Positions 16,139-24,363 of a DNA stretch of 64,000 nucleotides are shown here, one piece after another; within the stretch, counting starts at the first letter, position 1, and each line of letters begins with the position of its first letter. The DNA is from Bacteroidota bacterium (GTDB lineage: Bacteria; Bacteroidota; Ignavibacteria; Kryptoniales; JAKASW01): NCBI GenBank assembly GCA_021825585.1, contig JAKAGT010000008.1:62001-126000 (forward strand), given 5' to 3'. The position numbers were made by a program, and so were the translations under genes. The notes beneath the pieces are model-generated. The model did not search any database, was not told the origin of the DNA, and worked only from the letters and a program-made list of their open reading frames with translations.

Positions 16139-17421
16139 TACGCATAAATTCCGCGTACCTTGAGGGTTTTCGCGACCTTGTCGATGGCGAGAATGTAAGC
16201 ACCAAGTCTCATGGAGACGTTGTACTTCTCCGCCGTGCGGAACACGTTTGTAAATGCCTCGTGCATCATTCTCTCAAGACGGCGATTGACCCTTTCAAGT
16301 GACCAGAAGTAACCCTGCCGATCCTGCACCCATTCGAAGTAGCTGACAGTGACGCCTCCCGAATTAGCAAGTATATCCGGCACGACGAGTACTCCCTTGC
16401 TGTCCAGAATGGGATCAGCCTTAGCGGTAGTCGGTCCGTTTGCACCTTCGACGATTATCTTTGCCTTTAACCTGGACGCATTCTTTGCCGTGATCTGGTC
16501 TTCTTTTGCGGCCGGCACTAGAACGTCGACATCCAGCTCGAGCAGCTCGTCGTTCGTCAGCGAATCACCGATCTCACTTCCTTCGAGGGTCCGGTGTTTT
16601 TGTACCCATTCCATTGCCCGGGTTACATCAATTCCTTTCTTGTTGTAATATCCTCCGCTGACATCACTGACCGCCACGACCTTTATGCCCTGTTCTCCCA
16701 ACAGCTTCGCAGAAACGGATCCCACGTTACCGAATCCCTGGACAGCACAACTCGATTGTTTTGCATTCATTCCGCGTTTCGCGAGTGCGGCCAAGGTCGA
16801 GACAGTCACGCCGCGTCCTGTTGCCTCACGCCTTCCCAGAGAGCCCCCGATGATGAGCGGCTTTCCGGTTACGACGGCGTTCTCGGTTCGGCGGGTGTGC
16901 ATGCTATAGGTGTCCATTATCCACGCCATTATTTGCTCATTCGTGTTCATATCCGGCGCGGGGATGTCCTTGTCGGGACCGAAGACATCAAGCATGTTTG
17001 CCGTAAACCGGCGTGTAATTTTCTCAAGCTCGACCTGCGTTAGCCTAGCCGGGTCACACTTCACTCCCCCCTTCGCACCTCCGAACGGGATGTTCGCAAT
17101 GGAGCACTTCCATGTCATCCACGCTGCGAGCGCCTTGATCTCGTCCAGCGTAATATCGGGGGCATAACGGATGCCGCCTTTGGAGGGTCCAAGAGCATCA
17201 TTATGAATCACGCGGTATCCCTCGAACACCTCGATTTCCCCGTTGTCCATCTGAATCGGGATGGAAACCGTCACCTGCTTTACCGGGGTCTTCAAGTATT
17301 CGTAGACCCCGCGTTCGAGTTCCAACATCTCAGCGGCGATATCGAACCGCTGCATCATCGACTCGAACGGATTCTCCTTGTCCGCTATAGGAGCCGGCTC
17401 CTTATAAACGACAGTGTCCAT
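16138..17421 (-). CDS. gdhA: Glutamate dehydrogenase
   Basis: Interconverts glutamate and 2-oxoglutarate plus ammonium in the cytoplasm. 427 residues, the usual length for the hexameric bacterial/archaeal NAD(P)-dependent class. Visible motifs are GPSKGGIRY (substrate binding), PFGGAKGGVK with the catalytic-site Lys117, the Rossmann motif VQGFGNVGS near residue 230, and VEGANGPTT. Preceded by a strong AGGAG site. Lies 14 bp downstream of htpX. Coenzyme preference cannot be read off with confidence. The symbol is used in the generic sense. Confidence 0.93.
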   Translation of the reverse strand: MDTVVYKEPAPIADKENPFESMMQRFDIAAEMLELERGVYEYLKTPVKQVTVSIPIQMDNGEIEVFEGYRVIHNDALGPSKGGIRYAPDITLDEIKALAAWMTWKCSIANIPFGGAKGGVKCDPARLTQVELEKITRRFTANMLDVFGPDKDIPAPDMNTNEQIMAWIMDTYSMHTRRTENAVVTGKPLIIGGSLGRREATGRGVTVSTLAALAKRGMNAKQSSCAVQGFGNVGSVSAKLLGEQGIKVVAVSDVSGGYYNKKGIDVTRAMEWVQKHRTLEGSEIGDSLTNDELLELDVDVLVPAAKEDQITAKNASRLKAKIIVEGANGPTTAKADPILDSKGVLVVPDILANSGGVTVSYFEWVQDRQGYFWSLERVNRRLERMMHEAFTNVFRTAEKYNVSMRLGAYILAIDKVAKTLKVRGIYA

Positions 17422-17435
17422 AGATCTCCTGAATG

Positions 17436-18299
17436 TTAGTAGAGGTCCCTGCCAGCAGCAAAAGCTTCAAGCCTGGCAATACGCTCCTCTGTTGGAGGAT
17501 GCGTGCTGAAGAGTCTTGCAAATCTTTGTGCGTTCAACGGGTTTACTATGAAAAGATGCGCTGTCGAGGGACTCGCCTGCATCGGCAGCCGCTCGGCACC
17601 TGCCTGTAATTTTCGCAGCGCACTCGCCAATGAGAGCGGCTTCCTCGAGAGCTGAGCCCCGCCTTCGTCCGCCTTGTATTCGCGTGATCGTGAGACGGCC
17701 ATTTGAATCAACATTGCCGCTATCGGAGCGACGATTATGACAAGAAGCTCGCCCAAGAGAGAAGAGGAATCGTCATCCCTTCCCCTGCCGCCGCCGAAGA
17801 ACAACATCGACCAGCTCAGCATCTGTGCGGTGTATGCAATAGCGGTCGCAAAAGTGGCGACGATCGTCGACACCAGAATGTCCCGGTGAATTACGTGTGA
17901 GAGCTCGTGTCCGATAACTGCTTCCAACTCGTCGTCACTTAGCATCGGAAGTATGCCTTCTGTCACCGCGACTGCCGCGTGCTGAGGACTTCTTCCTGTG
18001 GCAAAAGCATTGGGAGTTTGCGTCGGGACAATATACAGCTTAGGCATCGGTATGTCTGCGCTGGCTGCAAGGCGATGAACTATGGCGTAAAGTTTGGGCG
18101 CTTCAGCCTCAGTCACCTCTTTGGCATGGTAGCTTCTCAGCACCATTTTGTCTGAGAACCAGTAGGCAAAGAAGTTCATTACCAGGCTGAAAAAGAATGC
18201 ATAGGTGAGACCAGTTCTTCCACCAATCAAATTTCCAATAAAAAGGAAAAGAACCATCATCAATGTCATAAAGAACACCGTTTTCAGAGTATTCTTCAT
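17436..18299 (-). CDS. htpX: Membrane zinc protease HtpX
   Basis: Inner-membrane M48 metalloprotease that degrades damaged membrane proteins. 287 residues with two N-terminal transmembrane helices (residues 7-23 and 30-50), the zinc motif His131-Glu132-Leu-Ser-His135 (VIGHELSHVIHRD), a second pair of hydrophobic segments, and the third zinc ligand region EYKADEGG. Preceded by an AAAGGAGGA ribosome binding site and a candidate promoter at 18326-18354. First gene of the long minus-strand series running to copZ. Confidence 0.93.
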   Translation of the reverse strand: MKNTLKTVFFMTLMMVLFLFIGNLIGGRTGLTYAFFFSLVMNFFAYWFSDKMVLRSYHAKEVTEAEAPKLYAIVHRLAASADIPMPKLYIVPTQTPNAFATGRSPQHAAVAVTEGILPMLSDDELEAVIGHELSHVIHRDILVSTIVATFATAIAYTAQMLSWSMLFFGGGRGRDDDSSSLLGELLVIIVAPIAAMLIQMAVSRSREYKADEGGAQLSRKPLSLASALRKLQAGAERLPMQASPSTAHLFIVNPLNAQRFARLFSTHPPTEERIARLEAFAAGRDLY

Positions 18300-18325
18300 A
18301 GTTACAAATCCTCCTTTAGTGGACT

Positions 18326-18354
18326 AATTTATCAAGCCAATTTTCGACTTGCAA
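18326..18354 (-). promoter_or_regulatory. Candidate sigma70-type promoter of htpX
   Basis: On the minus strand TTGCAA (18349-18354) is followed after exactly 17 bases by TAAATT (18326-18331), 27 bases upstream of the htpX ATG with an AAAGGAGGA site between them. Both boxes match four or more of six consensus positions. No clear terminator for the upstream nitrilase gene was found. Confidence 0.45.
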
Positions 18355-18498
18355 GGCAGTGAAACCGGCTTAAGCCACCCTGGGAAAGTTAATTATGGAA
18401 ATTGCCTAAACCTTAACGTCTGTTTTTTAGGGGGATAGTTAATCAGCAGTACGGGAAGACTACCATGTTTTCCGAAAGAAGACAGCGGATCCACGGCC

Positions 18499-19341
18499 CT
18501 AATAGCCGAGAGCCTTTAGGTGGGCCGCGAGGAGCTCCGGATTTTCATCCAGGAAATGGCGAGCGAACAGGCGGGCGCGGTCGACCTCCTCCAAATCGAT
18601 TTGAGAGTAAATGATATCCTCATCGAATATCTTCGCCGACGCAGTGACCTCGCCGTGAGGAGAAACAATTTCCGAACCTCCCCAAAAATTTACGCCGTCT
18701 TCAAACCCCACGCGCCCTGCGTAAGCAATGTAGACACTCAGGAGCCGCGCGAAACTCCTGTGCTGTTCCGAATTTACCTGGTGACCCGGATGCTCGCTTG
18801 CGTTGCCCGACAGTCGAGTCGGACTCGCGGCGGACGCCAATATGATTCTTGCGCCTTGAATTGCCAGAAGGTAAGGCAACGATACGTGCCACAAGTCCTC
18901 GCAAATCAGCATTCCGAGCCTGCCGAACTTTGTGTCGATCGCCTGCACACTCTTACCCGGGAGGAAATATCTCTGTTCCTCAAATATCCCATAAGTGGGC
19001 AAATACACCTTGTAATGAACGTGCTTAACGACACCGTCTTCAAAATAGACAAGGCTGTTTCTGATGCCACCCGATTCGTCTCTGATTACCGCACCCGACG
19101 CGACAGAGATTCTTTTGCTCAGTGTTTTCAACGGATCGAAGAACTTGTCGCCGGCCTTTAGTGCAACTTCTGAATTCAGATCTCTGACCGAATAACCCGT
19201 CAGGCTTAGCTCCGGAAAAAGGATAATGTTCGCGCCCTTCTCGAGAGCCTTTTCAGCTATCTCAAGATGGTTGTTCAGATTCCATTTCAGATCACCGAGC
19301 CGGGGTTTTGTCTGCCCTACCGCCAGAGTGAATTTTTCCAA
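18499..19341 (-). CDS. Nitrilase-family amidohydrolase
   Basis: A 280-residue cytoplasmic carbon-nitrogen hydrolase with the full catalytic triad: Glu44 (LFPELSLTGY), Lys111 (HYKVYLPTYG) and Cys147 (LICEDLWH). The CEDLWH form and overall layout resemble the glutaminase domain of NAD synthetases and related stand-alone amidases, but no synthetase domain is attached. The start is TTG at 19341 with a GAGGA site overlapping the end of the upstream TPM gene, so translation is probably coupled. The substrate is unknown. Confidence 0.85.
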   Translation of the reverse strand: MEKFTLAVGQTKPRLGDLKWNLNNHLEIAEKALEKGANIILFPELSLTGYSVRDLNSEVALKAGDKFFDPLKTLSKRISVASGAVIRDESGGIRNSLVYFEDGVVKHVHYKVYLPTYGIFEEQRYFLPGKSVQAIDTKFGRLGMLICEDLWHVSLPYLLAIQGARIILASAASPTRLSGNASEHPGHQVNSEQHRSFARLLSVYIAYAGRVGFEDGVNFWGGSEIVSPHGEVTASAKIFDEDIIYSQIDLEEVDRARLFARHFLDENPELLAAHLKALGY

Positions 19342-19345
19342 GATC

Positions 19346-19795
19346 TTATTCCTCTATGATATCGTTGGGAAGCTCGTCCGGATTTTTGCCTGTTTGCGGC
19401 AACTTCTGTTCAAGGATTTCCCCTATCTCCTGTAACGACATTCTTAAGCCGTGATAAAAATTCTGCTTTGAAAAATGTTCCGACAATTTTCCGGCAATAC
19501 CTGCCCAGTATTCGTTCGGGAGGACCTTAAGAATTCCACTATCCGCCAGGAGTTCGAATTGTCTTTCGCTAACCAGTATGAACACCAGAATGCCCATCCC
19601 CCCTTCAGTCTTGGCCATCCCCAGCGACACAAACTCGCGGTGGGCAACCTGACGGGGAGTAAGTTTCCGCTCGCTCCAATGCTTTCTGTGACGCACCACC
19701 ACGCGAATCTCGGCAGAGGTCTTCTTCTCTATTTCACTGATCTGGCTGCTGAGCTGGTGAAGCTCCTGTTTACTAAGAATTCTGTGTTGTATCAT
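19346..19795 (-). CDS. TPM-domain protein (no signal peptide)
   Basis: A 149-residue TPM-fold protein (TLP18.3/Psb32/MOLO-1 type), recognised by EIEKKTSAEIRVVVRH and the GGMGILVFILVSERQFELLADSG core. Unlike the larger TPM protein at 20832 it has no N-terminal signal sequence and no glycine-rich tail. It overlaps the aroF stop by one base and precedes a nitrilase-family gene. TPM proteins are often encoded with LemA, as here, but their biochemical role is not settled. Confidence 0.8.
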   Translation of the reverse strand: MIQHRILSKQELHQLSSQISEIEKKTSAEIRVVVRHRKHWSERKLTPRQVAHREFVSLGMAKTEGGMGILVFILVSERQFELLADSGILKVLPNEYWAGIAGKLSEHFSKQNFYHGLRMSLQEIGEILEQKLPQTGKNPDELPNDIIEE

Positions 19796-20811
19796 TAGTT
19801 CAGACTCTTCTCTATTGCGGGCAACATTTTTCTGAGGTTTTCCACGAGTTGTGCAAACGTCTCGGGCCGGAGCGACTGCTTTCCGTCGGAAAGCGCCTTT
19901 TCAGGATGCGGGTGGACTTCGATCATCAAGCCGTCGGCGCCGGCAGCGACTGCCGCCAATGCCATCGGCGAAACCAGCTCCCAGTTTCCTGTGCCATGAC
20001 TCGGGTCGACTACTATCGGAAGATGGGACAGTCCCTTGACTAGCGGGACTGCGTTGAGGTCAAGCGTATTTCTCGTGTAAGTTTCGAACGTTCTGATGCC
20101 TCTTTCGCAGAGGACTATATTGTAGTTGCCCTGTGATGCGATATACTCCGCTGCCATGAGCCATTCTTCGATCGTCGCCGCCAGACCGCGCTTAAGGAGG
20201 ACAGGCTTTCGCGTTCTCCCCACGGCTTCCAGGAGAGAGAAATTATGCATGTTTCTGGCTCCGATCTGCAGCATATCCGAATACTCGCTCACGAGAGCGA
20301 TCGTCTCCGTATCTTTGACTTCGGTGACGACACTCATGCCGTATTTTTCTGCTGCCTCGCGGAGATACTTAAGTCCCTCTTCCTTCAGTCCCTGAAATGC
20401 ATAAGGCGAAGTCCGTGGCTTGTACGCACCGCCCCGGAGAATCTGGGCGCCCTGCGACTTCACGAATTCCGCGATCTCCATGATTTGAGCCCTGCTCTCA
20501 ATTGAACATGGCCCCGCCATTATTGCCAATTCTCTCCCCCCAATGCGCACGTTATTAAGCTGGACGACGGTCTTTTCCGGCTTAACATCGCGGCTCACAA
20601 GTTTGTAGGGTTTGCTTACCGGGATGCATTCGACGACTCCGGGAAGATTGGCGAACAACGACTGATCGACAGCCCCTTTGTTTCCGGTGATGCCGATCGC
20701 GATTCGCAGAGAACCGGGTATCTCGTGCGGCGTCCATCCCATCGAGTAAATCTTCTGCTCGACAATCTCGATCTGTTCGTCCGTCGCGTTCTTGTCCAAT
20801 ATGATGAGCAT
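19795..20811 (-). CDS. aroF: 3-deoxy-7-phosphoheptulonate (DAHP) synthase
   Basis: First enzyme of the shikimate pathway: condenses phosphoenolpyruvate and erythrose 4-phosphate. 338 residues with an N-terminal ferredoxin-like regulatory domain (residues 1-70) joined to a type I-beta barrel, shown by [36 protein letters not shown] and VDPSHGTG. The N-terminal domain is the type used for feedback control in Thermotoga-like enzymes. Preceded by AAAGG at a good spacing. It sits between two TPM-domain genes, an unusual place for this enzyme. Confidence 0.94.
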   Translation of the reverse strand: MLIILDKNATDEQIEIVEQKIYSMGWTPHEIPGSLRIAIGITGNKGAVDQSLFANLPGVVECIPVSKPYKLVSRDVKPEKTVVQLNNVRIGGRELAIMAGPCSIESRAQIMEIAEFVKSQGAQILRGGAYKPRTSPYAFQGLKEEGLKYLREAAEKYGMSVVTEVKDTETIALVSEYSDMLQIGARNMHNFSLLEAVGRTRKPVLLKRGLAATIEEWLMAAEYIASQGNYNIVLCERGIRTFETYTRNTLDLNAVPLVKGLSHLPIVVDPSHGTGNWELVSPMALAAVAAGADGLMIEVHPHPEKALSDGKQSLRPETFAQLVENLRKMLPAIEKSLN

Positions 20812-20831
20812 ATAAACCTTTTAGCGAGTTT

Positions 20832-21638
20832 TCACCAACTGCCGCCTGCACCGCCGCCGCCGAAACCACCGCCACCGCCGCTAAAGCCGCCGAAACCGCC
20901 TCCGCCGCCCCCACCGAAGCCGCCGAATCCACCACCGCCAAATCCCCCGCCGCCGAATCCTCCGAATGGCGGAAAGAACCACCAGCCGCTGCTTGCGCCG
21001 CGGGATGAAGCCGAATAGCGCCTGTTGCTGAATAACATCGGAATAAGGAACATGACGGCAAATATAACCAAGAACGGAATTGGATTTCCTCCGCCTCCAT
21101 GTTCCTTCTTCAGGTTCGCATGGAAGGTCCCGCCTATGAGTGCCGCAAGAGCAGTGACGCCTTTGTTAATCCCGTCGTAGTAGTCGTTCTGCTTGAATTC
21201 GGGGATAACTATTTCGTTCAGGATATAACTCGAGTAAGCATCGGTAACAACGCCTTCGAGTCCATACCCGACCTGAATGCGCGCTTTGTGGTCGCCGACA
21301 TCTACGGCAAAAAGCAAACCGTTGTCCTTGCCCTTCTGCCCGATCTTGTTCTTTTCGGCGACCGACATCGAGTAATCGAAGAGATCCCCGCCGGGGACCG
21401 AATTGACGATGAGAACGACGATCTGAGTTGAAGTCGTATCCTGGTACGTTCTCAGCCGCGCATTGAGTGTGGCAATCTGATCTGAAGTAAGAACTCCAGC
21501 CTGGTCGGTCACGAATTGCGTCAGGGCAGGTACGCTGCTTGAAGTATCAGACGATGATTGTCCGAAAGCAATTTGCGACATCCCGACGGCAGCCAGGACG
21601 ACCAGCAGGAGCAATCTAGAACTGTTTATGCGGCGCAT
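20832..21638 (-). CDS. TPM/YgcG-family exported protein with Gly-rich tail
   Basis: 268 residues: an N-terminal signal sequence (residues 8-27), a TPM domain (about 40-165, including VTDQAGVLTSDQIATLN and DNGLLFAVDVGDHKARIQVG), a transmembrane helix (about 188-204), an aromatic linker and a tail of about 55 residues made mostly of Gly and Phe. The TPM domain should face the periplasm. Encoded directly after lemA with no intergenic base. The GC-rich repeats in the DNA here are simply the codons of the Gly tail. Confidence 0.85.
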   Translation of the reverse strand: MRRINSSRLLLLVVLAAVGMSQIAFGQSSSDTSSSVPALTQFVTDQAGVLTSDQIATLNARLRTYQDTTSTQIVVLIVNSVPGGDLFDYSMSVAEKNKIGQKGKDNGLLFAVDVGDHKARIQVGYGLEGVVTDAYSSYILNEIVIPEFKQNDYYDGINKGVTALAALIGGTFHANLKKEHGGGGNPIPFLVIFAVMFLIPMLFSNRRYSASSRGASSGWWFFPPFGGFGGGGFGGGGFGGFGGGGGGGFGGFSGGGGGFGGGGAGGSW

Positions 21639-22244
21639 TTAGAACTGCACCTTCGGGGCGACGCTTGCCCCCTCTACGGCTTCAAAATAAGCCCTCACAT
21701 GAAAACCCGATAGCGAGGCAATTATTGCCGAAGGCATCCTTTGCACCAGAGTATTGTAACTCTGTACCGCCTGGTTGAAACGCATGCGTTCTACGGCGAT
21801 CCGGTTCTCGGTTCCCTCAAGCTGCGATTGAAGAGCAAGGAAGTTCTGATTCGCTTTAAGGTCCGGATAATTCTCTGAGACCGCCAATAATCTCGAAAGA
21901 GCATTGCTCAGGCCGTCCTGCGCCTGCTGGAATCTGCGGAAAGCCTGCGGGTTGTCGAGAACTTGCGGTGTGATAGTCAGCTTGCCCACACTTGAACGGG
22001 CCTCTGCCACCTTCTCAAAAACGTCTGCTTCGTGCTTCGCGTATCCCTTTACCGTGGCAACGAGGTTCGGTATCAGATCATACCTGCGCTGGTACTGGTT
22101 CTCTACCTCCGCCCAGGACTGCTTTACGTTTTGATCGTAGGATACAAGATTATTGTAAACTCCAAATCCCCAACCGACGATACCGAGGGCAATCAGGATG
22201 ATCGCGCCCAGTATGGACAAAGCAATAATCGCTCCTCGCGACAT
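21639..22244 (-). CDS. lemA: LemA family protein
   Basis: 201 residues: one N-terminal transmembrane helix followed by the coiled-coil LemA domain (VKQSWAEVENQYQRRYDLIPN, then ENYPDLKANQNF and TENRIAVERMRFN). LemA proteins are membrane-anchored helical proteins of unknown biochemical role that commonly pair with TPM proteins. The ATG at 22244 is chosen because an AAAGGAG site lies six bases upstream; a TTG two codons earlier is the alternative. First gene of a five-gene minus-strand cluster. Confidence 0.92.
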   Translation of the reverse strand: MSRGAIIALSILGAIILIALGIVGWGFGVYNNLVSYDQNVKQSWAEVENQYQRRYDLIPNLVATVKGYAKHEADVFEKVAEARSSVGKLTITPQVLDNPQAFRRFQQAQDGLSNALSRLLAVSENYPDLKANQNFLALQSQLEGTENRIAVERMRFNQAVQSYNTLVQRMPSAIIASLSGFHVRAYFEAVEGASVAPKVQF

Positions 22245-22267
22245 AGTCAACTCCTTTTGTTCGCATT

Positions 22268-22296
22268 AATTTAGACAAGGGGTGGTTCAAACTCAA
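22268..22296 (-). promoter_or_regulatory. Candidate promoter of the lemA cluster
   Basis: On the minus strand TTGAGT (22291-22296), 17 bases, then TAAATT (22268-22273), followed by an AAAGGAG site and the lemA ATG. The -10 box and spacing are the same as those proposed upstream of htpX, which gives modest mutual support. Confidence 0.42.
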
Positions 22297-22376
22297 GATT
22301 GCTCCGGCACGCCACGATCCACCTTGTTTATTTTGCGGCCTTCCTCTAACTTGACGAAAAACAAAGAGAAAACGCA

Positions 22377-23822
22377 ATGCCTGAAAGACTCATCTTTGAA
22401 ATATCCCGTGAAGGCAGAAAAGGTTACACGCTCCCCAAGATGGATGTGCCGGTCGATTCATTCAGGTCGTCCACGCCTGGAAAGTACCTAAGGGCTACGC
22501 CGGCAGAACTTCCGGAAGTCAGTGAAAACGAGGTCGTCCGTCATTTCGTCCGCCTGTCGAACATGAATTACCACATCGATAAGGGCTTCTACCCGCTCGG
22601 CTCATGCACCATGAAGTACAATCCGAAGGTGAACGAAAAGGCGTCGGCGATGTCCGGCAATGCCGACATTCACCCGCTCGGACCCCAGGAAGCCGTGCAA
22701 GGGGCGCTGGAGCTGATGTACAATCTCGGTGATATGCTCCGGGAAATCGCCGGGATGTCGGCCGTGTCGCTTCAACCGGCTGCCGGAGCTCAGGGTGAGT
22801 TGACAGGGATAATGCTCATAAGAAAATACCACGAATCCAAAGGTAAGGTCAGGAGCAAAATCCTCGTGCCCGATTCTGCTCACGGCACCAATCCTGCAAG
22901 TGTGGCAATAAGCGGATACAAGGCCGTCAGCATCAAGTCAAATCAGAACGGCACCGTAGACCTGGACGATCTCAGGCAGCATATCGACGACGAGGTCGCC
23001 GGCATGATGCTGACAAACCCGAATACTCTGGGCATTTTCGAGAAGGACATAGTCAAAATCAGTAAGATGGTGCATGACGTCGGCGGGCTGATGTACATGG
23101 ACGGCGCAAACCTGAATGCCATCGTTGGACTCGTTCGGCCGGGCGATATGGGTTTCGATGTCGTTCATATCAACCTGCACAAGACATTCTCGACTCCGCA
23201 CGGCGGCGGCGGTCCGGGATCGGGCCCCGTTGCGGTCAACGACAAGCTCAGGGATTTCCTCCCCGTTCCGGTGATAGAGAAGAATGCGGGAAAATTCAGC
23301 CTGAATTTCAACAAACCGAACAGCATCGGTAAAGTACATTCGTTCTTCGGAAACTTCGGGATGCACGTTCGTGCTTACACATATATCCTCTCTCATGGAC
23401 CCGAAGGGTTGAGGGGCAACAGCATCAACGCAGTCATCAACGCCAACTACCTTCTCAGTAAGCTTCGAGGCTCGTTCCTGCTGCCGTATAAGGCGAGACC
23501 GATGCATGAGTTCGTTCTTTCGGCTGACACTCAGAAAGAGCGGGGTGTAAAAACACTGGATATCGCAAAGAGGCTCCTCGACTACGGATACCACGCCCCG
23601 ACTATTTATTTTCCCCTGATAGTACACGAAGCCCTCATGATCGAGCCAACCGAGACGGAGACAAAAGAGACTCTCGACGAGTTCGCCAAAGCCCTCCTCT
23701 CGATAGATGAAGAGACCAAAACGTCGCCTGATACCGTTAAGTCCGCTCCGACGACCACTCCTGTTCGCCGCCTCGACGATGCACTTGCCGCGCGGAACGT
23801 CAATATCTGCTTCAAGGAATGA
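22377..23822 (+). CDS. gcvPB: Glycine dehydrogenase (decarboxylating) subunit 2
   Basis: PLP-dependent beta chain of the split P-protein of the glycine cleavage system; decarboxylates glycine and passes the aminomethyl group to the H protein. 481 residues with [13 protein letters not shown] near the N-terminus and the PLP-lysine motif [16 protein letters not shown] (Lys269). The alpha chain gene gcvPA, which usually lies just upstream, is not in this window; upstream is the divergent lemA cluster. Overlaps the next gene by 4 bp (ATGA). The C-terminal 40 residues are Thr/Ser/Pro rich. Confidence 0.95.
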   Translation: MPERLIFEISREGRKGYTLPKMDVPVDSFRSSTPGKYLRATPAELPEVSENEVVRHFVRLSNMNYHIDKGFYPLGSCTMKYNPKVNEKASAMSGNADIHPLGPQEAVQGALELMYNLGDMLREIAGMSAVSLQPAAGAQGELTGIMLIRKYHESKGKVRSKILVPDSAHGTNPASVAISGYKAVSIKSNQNGTVDLDDLRQHIDDEVAGMMLTNPNTLGIFEKDIVKISKMVHDVGGLMYMDGANLNAIVGLVRPGDMGFDVVHINLHKTFSTPHGGGGPGSGPVAVNDKLRDFLPVPVIEKNAGKFSLNFNKPNSIGKVHSFFGNFGMHVRAYTYILSHGPEGLRGNSINAVINANYLLSKLRGSFLLPYKARPMHEFVLSADTQKERGVKTLDIAKRLLDYGYHAPTIYFPLIVHEALMIEPTETETKETLDEFAKALLSIDEETKTSPDTVKSAPTTTPVRRLDDALAARNVNICFKE

Positions 23823-24238
23823 ACGACTACATCATCGAAGAAGACGACGCGATCTCCGACATCCTGAAGGATGCGCGGACTATCGCAGTTGTCGGCGCCT
23901 CAACCGATCCGTATCGCGACAGCAACATGATAGCGCACTACCTCATCAACAAAGGCTACGAGGTCTTCCCTGTAAATCCAAAATATGAGGAAGTGCTTGA
24001 CAGGAAATGTTACCCCAGCGTCGCGAGCATAGGCAGACAGATCGATATAGTCGATGTGTTTCGCAGGAGCGAATTCTTGGAGGAAGTGGCAAAAGATGCC
24101 GTATCTGCGAAAGTGCGCGTCCTCTGGATACAGCTTGGGATAGAAAATGAGGAGGCGGCGCATTATGCGGCAGAAAACGGCCTGCAGGTCGTGATGAACC
24201 GCTGCATAATGGTCGAGCACCGAAGGCTGATCAGGTAG
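23819..24238 (+). CDS. CoA-binding domain protein (YccU-like)
   Basis: A 139-residue stand-alone Rossmann CoA-binding domain ([16 protein letters not shown] near residues 20-36, then [14 protein letters not shown] and [12 protein letters not shown]). Related proteins bind CoA, but a specific reaction is not established. The ATGA overlap with gcvPB implies co-translation. It converges with the gene at 24364. Confidence 0.87.
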   Translation: MNDYIIEEDDAISDILKDARTIAVVGASTDPYRDSNMIAHYLINKGYEVFPVNPKYEEVLDRKCYPSVASIGRQIDIVDVFRRSEFLEEVAKDAVSAKVRVLWIQLGIENEEAAHYAAENGLQVVMNRCIMVEHRRLIR

Positions 24239-24363
24239 TCTGAATTTGCCCCGGCGTTTTAGCCCGGGAGAAGAAGAAATTGGTTTCGAATGACCGGCCG
24301 CTCCTCCCTGCTCAAAGTTCCATGAGGTTCTAAACTCCCAAAAAGTGGTTTTCGACCCGCCAT

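Noticed and set aside
20832..21020. Dense CCGCC/GGCGG repeats that look like a tandem repeat or structured element
   Set aside because: They are the codons of the Gly/Phe-rich tail of the TPM protein and stay in frame.
20582..21100. A 172-codon Ala/Ser-rich ORF on the minus strand
   Set aside because: It overlaps aroF and the TPM gene in another frame and its composition is the shadow of the Gly-rich codons.
24239..24363. Possible terminator hairpin (CCCCGGC ... GCCCGGG) between convergent genes
   Set aside because: The arms pair imperfectly and no T-run follows; too weak to call.
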